In this document: one piece after another, positions 27,698 through 36,274 of the stretch
Layout: each line of letters begins with the position of its first letter
Numbering within the stretch: position 1 is the first letter of the stretch
NCBI RefSeq assembly: GCF_000688515.1
Contig: NZ_JHZK01000006.1
Coordinates: 62,001 to 126,000 of the forward strand
Direction of reading: 5' to 3'
Source of the DNA: Afifella pfennigii DSM 17143
GTDB taxonomy: Bacteria; Pseudomonadota; Alphaproteobacteria; Rhizobiales; Afifellaceae
DNA: 64,000 nucleotides
The notes under the pieces: generated by a model
Told to the model about the DNA's origin: nothing
What the model saw: only the letters and a program-made list of their open reading frames with translations
Databases searched by the model: none
Made by a program: the position numbers and the translations under genes

Positions 27698-27919
27698 ATG
27701 ACCGACGAACCCGACAACCTGATCCTTGAACATCTGCGCGCCATCCGCGGCGACATGGCGAAGCTCGCCGACGGCATGCAGACGCTGAGCGCCGAGATGA
27801 CGGCGATCCGCCAGCACTTTTCCGGGGTCGTGACCATCCAGGAGCACGACCACTCCGATATCGCCGCCTTGAAGCTGCGGCTCGATCGCATTGAGAAACG
27901 GCTCGACCTGGTGGACTAG
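27698..27919 (+). CDS. small coiled-coil protein inside the suf operon
   Basis: A 73-residue protein (MTDEPDNLILEHLRAIR at the start) that is almost entirely helical with heptad-like spacing, ending in LKLRLDRIEKRLDLVD, a typical coiled coil. Similar small proteins, starting with a Met-Thr-Asp-Glu-Pro motif, are scattered in alphaproteobacterial genomes, often near small toxin-like genes, but I know no proved function. ATG 27698 has a ribosome site (AAGGGTGGG); the frame could also start at 27644, directly after the previous stop. It precedes sufC by 56 bases. Confidence 0.65.
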   Translation: MTDEPDNLILEHLRAIRGDMAKLADGMQTLSAEMTAIRQHFSGVVTIQEHDHSDIAALKLRLDRIEKRLDLVD

Positions 27920-27975
27920 GCCGGCCGCAACGACATCGCGCCATTGGCGCAAACCGAAGAGACAGCGAATAGACG

Positions 27976-28727
<752 letters not shown>

Positions 28728-28728
<1 letters not shown>

Positions 28729-30053
28729 TGGCCGAGGCTGAACGCAAGCGCACGGCGGCCGAGGAGGCGCTGGCACGTCATTTCGCCGCCCTGTCGGGCG
28801 ACGACCCGATGCGCGAGCAGCGCGCCAGCGCTTTCGACGCGTTTCTCCAGCGCGGTCTGCCGCACCGGCGCATCGAGGAGTGGAAGTACACCGATCTGCG
28901 CGCATTGATGCGCGATGCGCCCGGCCCGGCCGCGCCCGCCGCGCCGGAGGCCGCCAAGGCCGCGCTCGCGAACGCCGACGTCTTCGCCGAGATCGACCGC
29001 GCCCGCATCGTCTTCGTCAACGGCCATTTCGTGCCGGCCCTGTCGGATCTGTCGGGCCTGGAGAAAGATGTCGAATTTGCCTCCTTCGGCCGCTTTCTCG
29101 CCGATGGCGGCGCGCTTTTGGATCGCGCTTGCGATCAGGCGGATGAATCGGAGGCCCCGGTCCTGGCGCTGAACGGCGCCTTCGTCACCGACGGGGCGGT
29201 GATCCGCATCCGCGACGGAGCGAAGCTCGCCCGGCCGCTGGAGATCGTCACCGCCTTTGCCGGCGAGGAGCCCGGCCTGCAGACGCTGCGCCATCAGGTG
29301 AGCGTCGGCGAGGGCGCCGAGGCCGTCATCCTGCAATCCTATGTCGGCCCGGACGGCGTGGCCTACCACACCAACGCCGTCGCCGAATTGCGTATCGCCA
29401 AGGGTGCCAAGGTGAAATGGGTGAAGGCGCAGGAAGAGGGCGACGCGGCCCTTCATCTCGGGCTCGTCCTGCCGCGTGTCGACGCCGGGGCGGTGTTCGA
29501 TCCGTTCTTCTTCGCCGCCGGCAGCGCCGTGGCGCGCTCTGAGATCCGCCTCGTTTTCGACGGGGAGGGGGCGAGCGCCGGCATCCGCGGCGCCACCATC
29601 GCCCGCGACCGCCAGCACATCGACACGACGCTGATCGTCGATCACGCCGTGCCGCATTGCACCAGCCAGGAATTCTTCAAGTCGGCCATCGACGACGAGG
29701 CGAAGGGCGTCTTTCAGGGGCGCATCAATGTCTGGCCCGATGCCCAGAAGACCGAGGGCAAGATGATGAGCCAGGCCCTCCTCCTGTCGGAGGGGGCGGA
29801 GTTCGCCAACAAGCCGGAGCTGGAGATCTTCGCCGACGATGTTGTCTGCGGCCATGGCGCCACCTGTGGCGAGATCGACGAGGAGATGCTCTTCTTCATG
29901 CGTGCGCGCGGCGTGCCGCTGGAGGAGGCCGAGCGCCTGCTTGTTCACGCCTTCCTGGCCGAGGCGATCGAGGAGATCGGCGATGAGGACGTGATCGCGG
30001 CCTTGGAGGCGCGCACGCGAAGCTGGCTGTCGCTCGGCAGCGAGGTCCGCTGA
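28728..30053 (+). CDS. sufD: Fe-S cluster assembly protein SufD
   Basis: The partner of SufB in the scaffold heterodimer, needed for iron entry. The 441-residue product has the RRIEEWKYTDLR N-terminal motif and the C-terminal beta-helix with DDVVCGHGATCGEID, which holds the conserved His and Cys, and ends with the FLAEAIEEI helix. The first start codon is GTG at 28725 and the next ATG at 28728; the latter overlaps the sufC stop by one base and is preferred. The last 60 bases before sufS contain no other gene. Confidence 0.96.
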
Positions 30054-30114
30054 GGGGAAGGTCGAAAGGCGGGCGGCCTGCCCCCGTAAGGCGGGTCGCT
30101 CGGCCACAACCTGG

Positions 30115-31377
30115 ATGGAAGCGATGCTGACGAACGAAGCCGGTCTGGCCGACAAGGCGGCCTACGATATAGCGGCGGTCCGCGCCGATTTTCCGGCCCT
30201 TGCCCTCAACGTCTACGGAAAGCCGCTTGTCTATCTCGACAACGGCGCCTCGGCGCAGAAGCCGCAAGCGGTGATCGATGCGATCACCCGCGCCTATACG
30301 GAAACCTATTCCAACGTCCATCGCGGCCTGCACTATCTCTCCAACGCGGCGACGGAAGCCTATGAGGAAGCGCGCGAGACGGTGCGCGCCTTTCTCAACG
30401 CCCCGTCGGCCGAAGAGATTATCTTTACCCGCTCCGCCACCGAGGCGATCAATCTTGTCGCCGACTCCTACGGCCGCATGGCGGTTCGCGAGGGCGACGA
30501 GATTGTGCTCTCCATCATGGAGCATCATTCCAACATCGTGCCGTGGAACTTCCACCGTGAGCGTTCCGGCGCCGTCATCCGCTGGGTACCGCTTCGCGAG
30601 GATGACAGCTTCGACCTTGAGGCCTTCGAGCGGCTCTTGAACGAACGCACCAAGATCGTTGCGGTGACTCATCTTTCCAACGTCACCGGTACCGTCGTGC
30701 CGATTCGCGAAGTCTGCCGTATCGCCCATGCGCGCGGCATTCCCGTGCTCGTCGACGGCAGCCAGGCGGCGGTGCATCTTCCCGTCGACGTTGCGGAACT
30801 GGGCTGCGACTTCTACGTCTTCACCGGCCACAAGACCTACGGCCCGACGGGCATCGGCGCGCTTTGGGCAAAGCGCGAATGGCTGGAGCGGATGCCGCCT
30901 TTCCTCGGCGGCGGCGAGATGATCAAGGACGTGACGGAGGAGGGGGTCACCTACGGCGATCCGCCGCACAGATTTGAGGCCGGCACGCCCCCCATCGTCC
31001 AGGCGATCGGGCTGGCGGCGGCGCTGCGCTACATGGAATCGCTCGGCCGCGAGGCCATCGCCGCGCACGAGGCGGAGCTGAAGGATTACGCCCATCAGCG
31101 CCTCGGCGAGATCAATTCGCTGAGGATTTACGGCCAGGCCCCCGACAAGGGCGCCATCGTCTCCTTCAATCTGGAGGGCACGCATCCGCACGACGTGTCG
31201 ATGATCATCGACCGGGAGGGGGTCGCCGTGCGCGCCGGCACGCATTGCGCCCAGCCGCTGTTGACGCGCTTCGGCACCACGGCCACCTGCCGCGCATCCT
31301 TCGGCCTCTATAATACGAAGGCGGAAGTCGATAAGCTTGCCGAGGCGCTGAGGAAGGCGCAAACCTTTTTCGCCTAA
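30115..31377 (+). CDS. sufS: cysteine desulfurase SufS
   Basis: The second desulfurase of the operon, group II (SufS/CsdA). The 420-residue PLP protein has Lys240 in TGHKTYGPTG and the catalytic Cys378 in RAGTHCAQP, the short-loop type that needs a partner such as SufE or SufU for speed. Neither partner is encoded in this window. The ATG at 30115 is chosen; a second ATG at 30124 is equally possible. Confidence 0.95.
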   Translation: MEAMLTNEAGLADKAAYDIAAVRADFPALALNVYGKPLVYLDNGASAQKPQAVIDAITRAYTETYSNVHRGLHYLSNAATEAYEEARETVRAFLNAPSAEEIIFTRSATEAINLVADSYGRMAVREGDEIVLSIMEHHSNIVPWNFHRERSGAVIRWVPLREDDSFDLEAFERLLNERTKIVAVTHLSNVTGTVVPIREVCRIAHARGIPVLVDGSQAAVHLPVDVAELGCDFYVFTGHKTYGPTGIGALWAKREWLERMPPFLGGGEMIKDVTEEGVTYGDPPHRFEAGTPPIVQAIGLAAALRYMESLGREAIAAHEAELKDYAHQRLGEINSLRIYGQAPDKGAIVSFNLEGTHPHDVSMIIDREGVAVRAGTHCAQPLLTRFGTTATCRASFGLYNTKAEVDKLAEALRKAQTFFA

Positions 31378-31403
31378 GGCTCTTCTGGCTTGAGGAACGC
31401 GTG

Positions 31404-31841
31404 ATGGACGAAGCCAAGACGAACGACGAGACGGTCAAGCGAGAAGCAGGGGCGCCGGTATCGGATGCCATTGAGGCTGGCGAGGAGACGCCGAACTCGC
31501 CCGCCTTCGAGGCGACGCACTTCGCCCCTGAGGAGGTGGAGCGGCTGAGCCGTGACATCGTCGCCGCCTTGAAGACGGTCTTCGATCCGGAGATTCCCGC
31601 CGACATTTACGAGCTCGGCCTCATCTACAAGGTCGATATCGACGACAACCGGCATGTGAATATCGACATGACGCTGACGGCGCCGGGCTGCCCCGTGGCG
31701 GGCGAGATGCCGATCTGGGTGGAGAACGCCGTTGCCTCGGTGGAAGGCGTCTCCGGGGCCACCGCCCATATGGTTTTCGACCCGCCCTGGACGCCGGACC
31801 GAATGTCGGATGAGGCCAAGGTCGCCATCGGCTGGTGGTGA
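31404..31841 (+). CDS. sufT: SufT/MIP18-family (DUF59) protein
   Basis: A 145-residue protein of the MIP18/DUF59 family, an accessory factor in Fe-S maturation. The family core lies in the last 100 residues: TVFDPEIPADIYELGLIY, LTAPGCPVAG with the conserved cysteine, and MVFDPPWTPDRMS. The first 35 residues are charged and not conserved, so they may be disordered. It follows sufS by 26 bases; the ATG at 31404 sits just after an in-frame GTG. The position between sufS and the A-type carrier is usual in alphaproteobacterial suf operons. Confidence 0.9.
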   Translation: MDEAKTNDETVKREAGAPVSDAIEAGEETPNSPAFEATHFAPEEVERLSRDIVAALKTVFDPEIPADIYELGLIYKVDIDDNRHVNIDMTLTAPGCPVAGEMPIWVENAVASVEGVSGATAHMVFDPPWTPDRMSDEAKVAIGWW

Positions 31842-31925
31842 GGCCGGCGCCGATTTCCTCGCCGATGCGGCGGGCGCGCGGACGGCGCGGTGGAAATCGG
31901 GCCGCAAAGGACTTAGATTAGTGTC

Positions 31926-32312
31926 ATGGCTTTTCCCGGATTTCAGGTTCTGACCCTCACCGACGCCGCTGCCACGCGCGTGCGCGAGATCGTCGACAAT
32001 GCCGAAGATGGCGCGGCCGGAATTCGTGTCGGCATCAAGAAGGGCGGCTGCGCCGGCATGGAATACACCATCGACCTCGTCAAAGAGCCGGATGCGGCCG
32101 ACGATGTGGTGGAAGCGGGCGAAGGCGCCAGGGTCTTCATCGACCCTTCCGCGACGCTCTTCCTGCTTGGCACGGAGATGGATTTTGAGGTGACGAAGCT
32201 GCGGACCGGCTTCGTCTTCAAGAACCCGAACCAGACTTCGGCCTGCGGCTGCGGCGAATCGGTAGAGCTGGCCGCAGCCGATCTCTCCCGCTTTCAGGGG
32301 GCGGGCGCTTAG
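31926..32312 (+). CDS. sufA: A-type Fe-S carrier protein
   Basis: Transfers assembled clusters from SufBCD to apoproteins. The 128-residue product has the three conserved cysteines of SufA/IscA/ErpA: one in KKGGCAGM and two in SACGCGES. The first Cys is at about residue 42 and the pair near 108-110. SufA is named from its operon; IscA and ErpA have the same signature. It ends the suf operon. The stop codon is followed by a small GCGC-TTA-GCGC pairing, not a convincing terminator. Confidence 0.92.
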   Translation: MAFPGFQVLTLTDAAATRVREIVDNAEDGAAGIRVGIKKGGCAGMEYTIDLVKEPDAADDVVEAGEGARVFIDPSATLFLLGTEMDFEVTKLRTGFVFKNPNQTSACGCGESVELAAADLSRFQGAGA

Positions 32313-32339
32313 CGCTTTAGATCTTCGATTTCCGGCTTT

Positions 32340-32371
32340 GGACGGACGTTCCGGCGGACGGACGTTCCGGC
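32340..32371. repeat. exact 16-bp tandem duplication
   Basis: GGACGGACGTTCCGGC occurs twice in a row (32340-32355 and 32356-32371). Each unit contains the near-palindrome CGGACGTTCCG. It sits in the 77-base gap between the converging sufA and helicase genes. Confidence 0.8.
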
Positions 32372-32389
32372 TGGCGCTTGCCGGGCCGC

Positions 32390-33832
32390 TCACTGACCGC
32401 CGATGCGCACCGGCTGGAGCAGGAAGGCGGGCACGTGATCGCCGAAGCCGACCGGCTCTTCCTCGCGCTGGCGTCGGGATTTGCCCCGGCTGCGCTCGCC
32501 TTTGCCGCGCTCGTCCTTGCCGCGCTCCTCCTTGCCGCCATCGGGCTTTGAGGCACGCTCCTCCTTGGCCGCGTCTTCCTTCTTCTCCTCGCCGGCGTCC
32601 GCCTTTGCCCTGCTGCGGCCGCGCGCCCCGTCCTTGCCGGAGCGGCGCGAGGAACGTCGGCGGCGCTGATCTTCCTCCTCCGCGTCGTCGTCGGCTGGCG
32701 GCTCGAAGCCCGAAAGCGCGGGAATGTCGTGGTCGATCAGCTTCTCGATGGCGGAGACGTATTTGCGCTCCTCGGGGGTGACGAGCGTGAAGGAGGCGCC
32801 CTTGCGCCCGGCGCGTCCCGTGCGCCCGATCCGATGCACGTAATCTTCCGCATGGGTCGGGACGTCGAAATTGAAGATGTGGCTGACGGCCGGAATATCG
32901 AGGCCGCGCGCGGCGACGTCGGAGGCCACCAAAAGGCTGATCTTGTTGTCGCGGAAGGATTCCAGCGTGGCGAGTCGCGCATGCTGGTCCATGTCGCCGT
33001 GCAGCGCCCCGACCGAATAGCCGTGGCGGGCGAGCGAGCGATAGAGCGTGGCCACGTCGCGCTTGCGGTTGCAGAAGATGATCGCGTTCGTAAGGTCGTC
33101 GGCGCGGTTGATGAGGGCGCGCAGGGTGACGCGCTTCTCGTGCGGCTTGCGCCCGGTCGCCACCTTGTGCTGGCTGACATTCTCCGCCGTGGAGGAGGGG
33201 CGGGAGGCCTCGATCCGCTCCGGATCGTTCATGAACTTCTTGGCGAGCTTGGCGATCTCGCCCGGCATCGTCGCCGAGAAAAGCAGCGTCTGCGGTTTGC
33301 GGGTCGCGGTGATGAGACCGACGATGCGCTCGATATCGGGGATGAAGCCCATATCGAGCATGCGATCCGCCTCGTCGATGACGAGGATTTCCACGCCCGT
33401 CAGAAGCAGCCGCCCACGCTCGAAATGATCCAGAAGCCGGCCGGGCGTGGCAATCAGCACGTCGGCGCCGCGCGTCAGCTTCTTGTCCTGCTCGTCGAAC
33501 GAGACGCCGCCGATGAGCAGCGCCACGGTCAGTTTGTGATTCGCGCCGTAGCGGGTGAAGTTGTCCTCCACCTGCGCGGCCAGTTCGCGCGTCGGCTCCA
33601 GGATGAGCGTGCGCGGCATACGTGCTCGCGCTCGCCCGCGTTCCAGAAGCGTGAGCATCGGCAGAACGAAGGACGCGGTCTTGCCGGTGCCGGTTTGGGC
33701 GAGGCCGAGAACGTCGCGGCCGGTCAGAACATGCGGGATGGCCTGCGCCTGAATAGGCGTCGGCTCCGCATAGCCAACGGCGTTAACGGCCTGCAAGACC
33801 TTATCGCTGAGACCAAGTTGATCGAAACTCAT
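32390..33832 (-). CDS. rhlE: DEAD-box ATP-dependent RNA helicase (RhlE type)
   Basis: An RNA-unwinding ATPase likely acting in ribosome assembly or RNA decay. The 480-residue protein has the standard motifs: Q motif (PTPIQAQAIP), Walker A AQTGTGKT, PTRELAAQ, TPGRLLDH, DEADRMLD in place of plain DEAD, SAT, and the C-terminal VASDVAARGLD and HRIGRTGRAG. The last 100 residues are a disordered Arg/Lys/Glu-rich tail, typical of RhlE. ATG 33832 is chosen to match the common MSFDQLGLSD start; an in-frame GTG lies 12 bases upstream. RhlE fits best among DEAD-box paralogues. Confidence 0.93.
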   Translation of the reverse strand: MSFDQLGLSDKVLQAVNAVGYAEPTPIQAQAIPHVLTGRDVLGLAQTGTGKTASFVLPMLTLLERGRARARMPRTLILEPTRELAAQVEDNFTRYGANHKLTVALLIGGVSFDEQDKKLTRGADVLIATPGRLLDHFERGRLLLTGVEILVIDEADRMLDMGFIPDIERIVGLITATRKPQTLLFSATMPGEIAKLAKKFMNDPERIEASRPSSTAENVSQHKVATGRKPHEKRVTLRALINRADDLTNAIIFCNRKRDVATLYRSLARHGYSVGALHGDMDQHARLATLESFRDNKISLLVASDVAARGLDIPAVSHIFNFDVPTHAEDYVHRIGRTGRAGRKGASFTLVTPEERKYVSAIEKLIDHDIPALSGFEPPADDDAEEEDQRRRRSSRRSGKDGARGRSRAKADAGEEKKEDAAKEERASKPDGGKEERGKDERGKGERSRGKSRRQREEEPVGFGDHVPAFLLQPVRIGGQ

Positions 33833-34271
33833 GGGAAATTTCACGCCCGCCGGAAAGGATCGACGTCGGGCTTTTTACGTCAGGCGCAACATAGGTGCCA
33901 TGCGACATGTGTCAAGCAAGCGCTTTGGCGCATTCAGGTCTTTCCGCTGTGGCTGCGCCGATGGCGGGCTCAAGGCGGCCATCGCTATGCTTGACGCTTC
34001 GATGCCTGGCGCGGAGTGAGGCGGCGGGAAAGGGGCCAAGGAAGCGCTATCCCATATGCAAGCGTGGATTGAATAATCTACATTAGAGCAATTTCAAGAC
34101 TATCCGCGCAGGTGCCGGATCGGCCCGCCGAGATGTCGCGATCCCACCATGGCCGTTCTCTCGCTCAGCCTTGGTTTCTGTTCTGTCGGAGTGTTGCTCT
34201 CCAGCGACAGACAGGTTGAGCCGCGTCTGGTAAGTCCAATGCAACTTGAGGCATCTTTCATGGAGGAAGTG
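33833..34271. other. intergenic region upstream of two divergent genes
   Basis: About 440 bases between the helicase start and the first outer-membrane protein. It is more AT-rich near 34060-34100 (GATTGAATAATCTACATTAG), which probably holds the promoter for the outer-membrane gene, giving a long leader of about 170-200 bases. An open frame from 34149 runs through the real start of that gene but has no ribosome site or signal-peptide logic. Nothing else is seen. Confidence 0.45.
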
Positions 34272-35060
34272 ATGCGGAAGCTTCTGTTATCAACTGCGGC
34301 GGTCGCGCTGCTTGGTGGCACGGCGGTTGCTGCCGATCTGCCGACCTACGAGCCCGCTCCGGTCGCCCCGGTCGTGACCCCGACCTACGACTGGACCGGT
34401 GGCTATGTCGGCCTCTTCGCCGGCTGGGGCTGGGGCGACGTCAACGTGTCGGACATCAACGGCTACAACGCTGCCCCTCCGGGAGGCAATTTCGGCTACG
34501 ACACGGACGGCTTCTATGGCGGCCTCTATGGCGGCTATAACTTCCAGTGGAACTGGGTGGTTGCCGGTCTGGAAGCCGAGGCGGCCTGGCTCAACTTCGA
34601 CGACAACGCGCAGTTCCCTGGCTTCGTCGGCGTTCCCGGCCGGGCGGGCGACAGCGTCGCCTCCGTCGAGAGCGACTTCTACGGCTCGCTGACGGCTCGC
34701 CTCGGTATCGGCCTCGACCGTGTCCTGGTCTACGCCAAGGGCGGTGTCGCTTTCCTCAACACCGACTTCTCCTACGTCGACACCAATGCGACGGGCACGA
34801 CGCTGGTTGCCGGAACGAGCAACGACGACTGGCTGGCGGCCTGGACCCTCGGCGGTGGCGTGGAAGTCGCGGCGACCGACAACGTCGTGGTGCGTGCTGA
34901 GTACATGTACGCCGATTTCGGCGACGTCAGCCACACGGCCACCACGGCCGGCGGCGCGCCCTTCACCTTCCGTCACGAGCTCGACGACGTGCACACCATC
35001 AAGCTTGGTGTCGCTTGGAAGTTCGGCGGTCCGGCCTTTCCGGTCACGGCTGCCTACTGA
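34272..35060 (+). CDS. outer-membrane beta-barrel protein, Omp25/31-like
   Basis: A 262-residue surface protein of the small opacity/Omp25-31 family found in Rhizobiales. It has a 21-residue signal peptide ending AVAA followed by DLPTYEPAP, the YDWTGGYVGLFAGWGWGD first strand, alternating aromatic beta-strands, and a terminal aromatic (VTAAY) for outer-membrane insertion. An excellent ribosome site (GGAGG) sits five bases before ATG 34272, deciding the start over longer frames. Its function is likely structural or host- and environment-interacting. It is followed at once by a strong terminator and resembles the next barrel gene. Confidence 0.9.
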   Translation: MRKLLLSTAAVALLGGTAVAADLPTYEPAPVAPVVTPTYDWTGGYVGLFAGWGWGDVNVSDINGYNAAPPGGNFGYDTDGFYGGLYGGYNFQWNWVVAGLEAEAAWLNFDDNAQFPGFVGVPGRAGDSVASVESDFYGSLTARLGIGLDRVLVYAKGGVAFLNTDFSYVDTNATGTTLVAGTSNDDWLAAWTLGGGVEVAATDNVVVRAEYMYADFGDVSHTATTAGGAPFTFRHELDDVHTIKLGVAWKFGGPAFPVTAAY

Positions 35061-35085
35061 TTTCTCCACACCGGTCAGACTTCAG

Positions 35086-35114
35086 CCGGCGGCCTTGGCC
35101 GCCGGTTTTTTTTT
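35086..35114 (+). terminator. intrinsic terminator after the first Omp gene
   Basis: CCGGCGGCC (35086-35094), two-base turn, GGCCGCCGG (35097-35105) and then nine T bases (35106-35114). It is the clearest rho-independent terminator in the window. Confidence 0.92.
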
Positions 35115-35455
35115 ATGCGCGGCGCACCGTGCCGTGCCCGCCGACCCGTCTTTCCGTTCAGACGAGTTCCCGGGCCGCGTGACCCTGTGTCTCACCCGGG
35201 GCGCCAGCCGGCTGCGGCCGGCGACAAGGGCGGTCGGCGGCCGGAATAATCGCGTCGAAACCGAGGCTTGGCGGCGCACGCCGGTCGGCCCGGCGTCTTG
35301 CCGCTATGCTTCTCTTCGCTCTCGCCATTCTCCGAGCTCGTCCTGACGTAAGGGTAAGGCCTTGCATCGCAATGCGACCTGAGCAAGCTTCTATCCTCAC
35401 GACCAAACGTGTCGAATTCGCTATATTTTAGAATGCTTTAAAGACGGAGCAACGC
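35115..35455. other. intergenic leader of the second Omp gene
   Basis: About 340 bases with no protein gene I can support. The last 40 bases are AT-rich: TATATT (35422-35427) may be a -10 box, and TTTAGAATGCTTTAAAG (35427-35443) has a perfect left half of the Irr consensus with a poor right half. A GGAG ribosome site follows at 35445-35448. The rest is GC-rich filler. Confidence 0.4.
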
Positions 35456-36154
35456 ATGCAACGCTGGCTGGTGGCATCCTTGTCATCCCTTCTTCTTGCA
35501 GGCACGGCCGCGGCGGCCGACCTGCCGAGTTACGATCCGGCGCCGATGCCGATGGCGGCGGCGAGTGCTTATCAATGGACGGGCTTCTATGCCGGCCTTC
35601 ACGGCGCCTTCGCCACCGGAGATCTGACCGGCGACTACGACATCGCGCCCTTCGGCGCCTACACGGCCCTGCCCAGCCTTGATATCGACGGTTGGCAGGC
35701 CGGTCTGCATCTCGGCTACGACTGGCAGTGGAACTGGGCCGTCATCGGCGTGCGCGGCGACCTTGCCTGGAGCGACTACGAGGCCAGCACCACGGTTCTT
35801 GGCGTGCGCGGCGTCTGGGAGACGAACTGGACGGCGAGCCTGACGGGCCGCCTCGGCGTCGCCGTGGATCGCTTTCATCCCTATCTGCTCGGCGGCGTCA
35901 CCTTCCTCGACAGCGAATCGACCGCCCGCAACGCCGCCTTCAGCGCCAAGGCCGATGCCAGCTATACCGGCCTGACGCTCGGCGCCGGGCTGGAGGCCGC
36001 GCTGACGGAAAACGTCTCCCTCTTCGGCGAATACCGCCACACCTGGTTTGAGGAGACGAAGATGAACATCGGCGCGCCCTTCACCTCGCGCGTCAAGCTT
36101 CAGCCCGAGCTCGACACCTTCATGGTGGGCGTCAGCTACCGCTTCGGCGGATAG
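35456..36154 (+). CDS. outer-membrane beta-barrel protein, paralogue of the preceding one
   Basis: A 232-residue protein of the same Omp25/31-like family: signal peptide (MQRWLVASLSSLLLAGTAAAA), DLPSYDPAPMP, first strand YQWTGFYAGLHGAF, and a C-terminal YRFGG. The shared ADLP-YxPAP start, W-T-G-x-Y motif and gene order suggest a local duplication followed by divergence. It has its own promoter region, since a terminator separates the two. It is expected to sit in the outer membrane. Confidence 0.9.
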   Translation: MQRWLVASLSSLLLAGTAAAADLPSYDPAPMPMAAASAYQWTGFYAGLHGAFATGDLTGDYDIAPFGAYTALPSLDIDGWQAGLHLGYDWQWNWAVIGVRGDLAWSDYEASTTVLGVRGVWETNWTASLTGRLGVAVDRFHPYLLGGVTFLDSESTARNAAFSAKADASYTGLTLGAGLEAALTENVSLFGEYRHTWFEETKMNIGAPFTSRVKLQPELDTFMVGVSYRFGG

Positions 36155-36274
36155 GCGAGGGCATGGCGGGCCGAAAGGCTGTCGAACGTTGAACTGGATG
36201 CGCGCCGGCGGCACTGTCCGCCGGCGCGTTGTCGGCAAGGTGTGCCGCTGCGAACAGCGCGGCGTGCCTGGATC

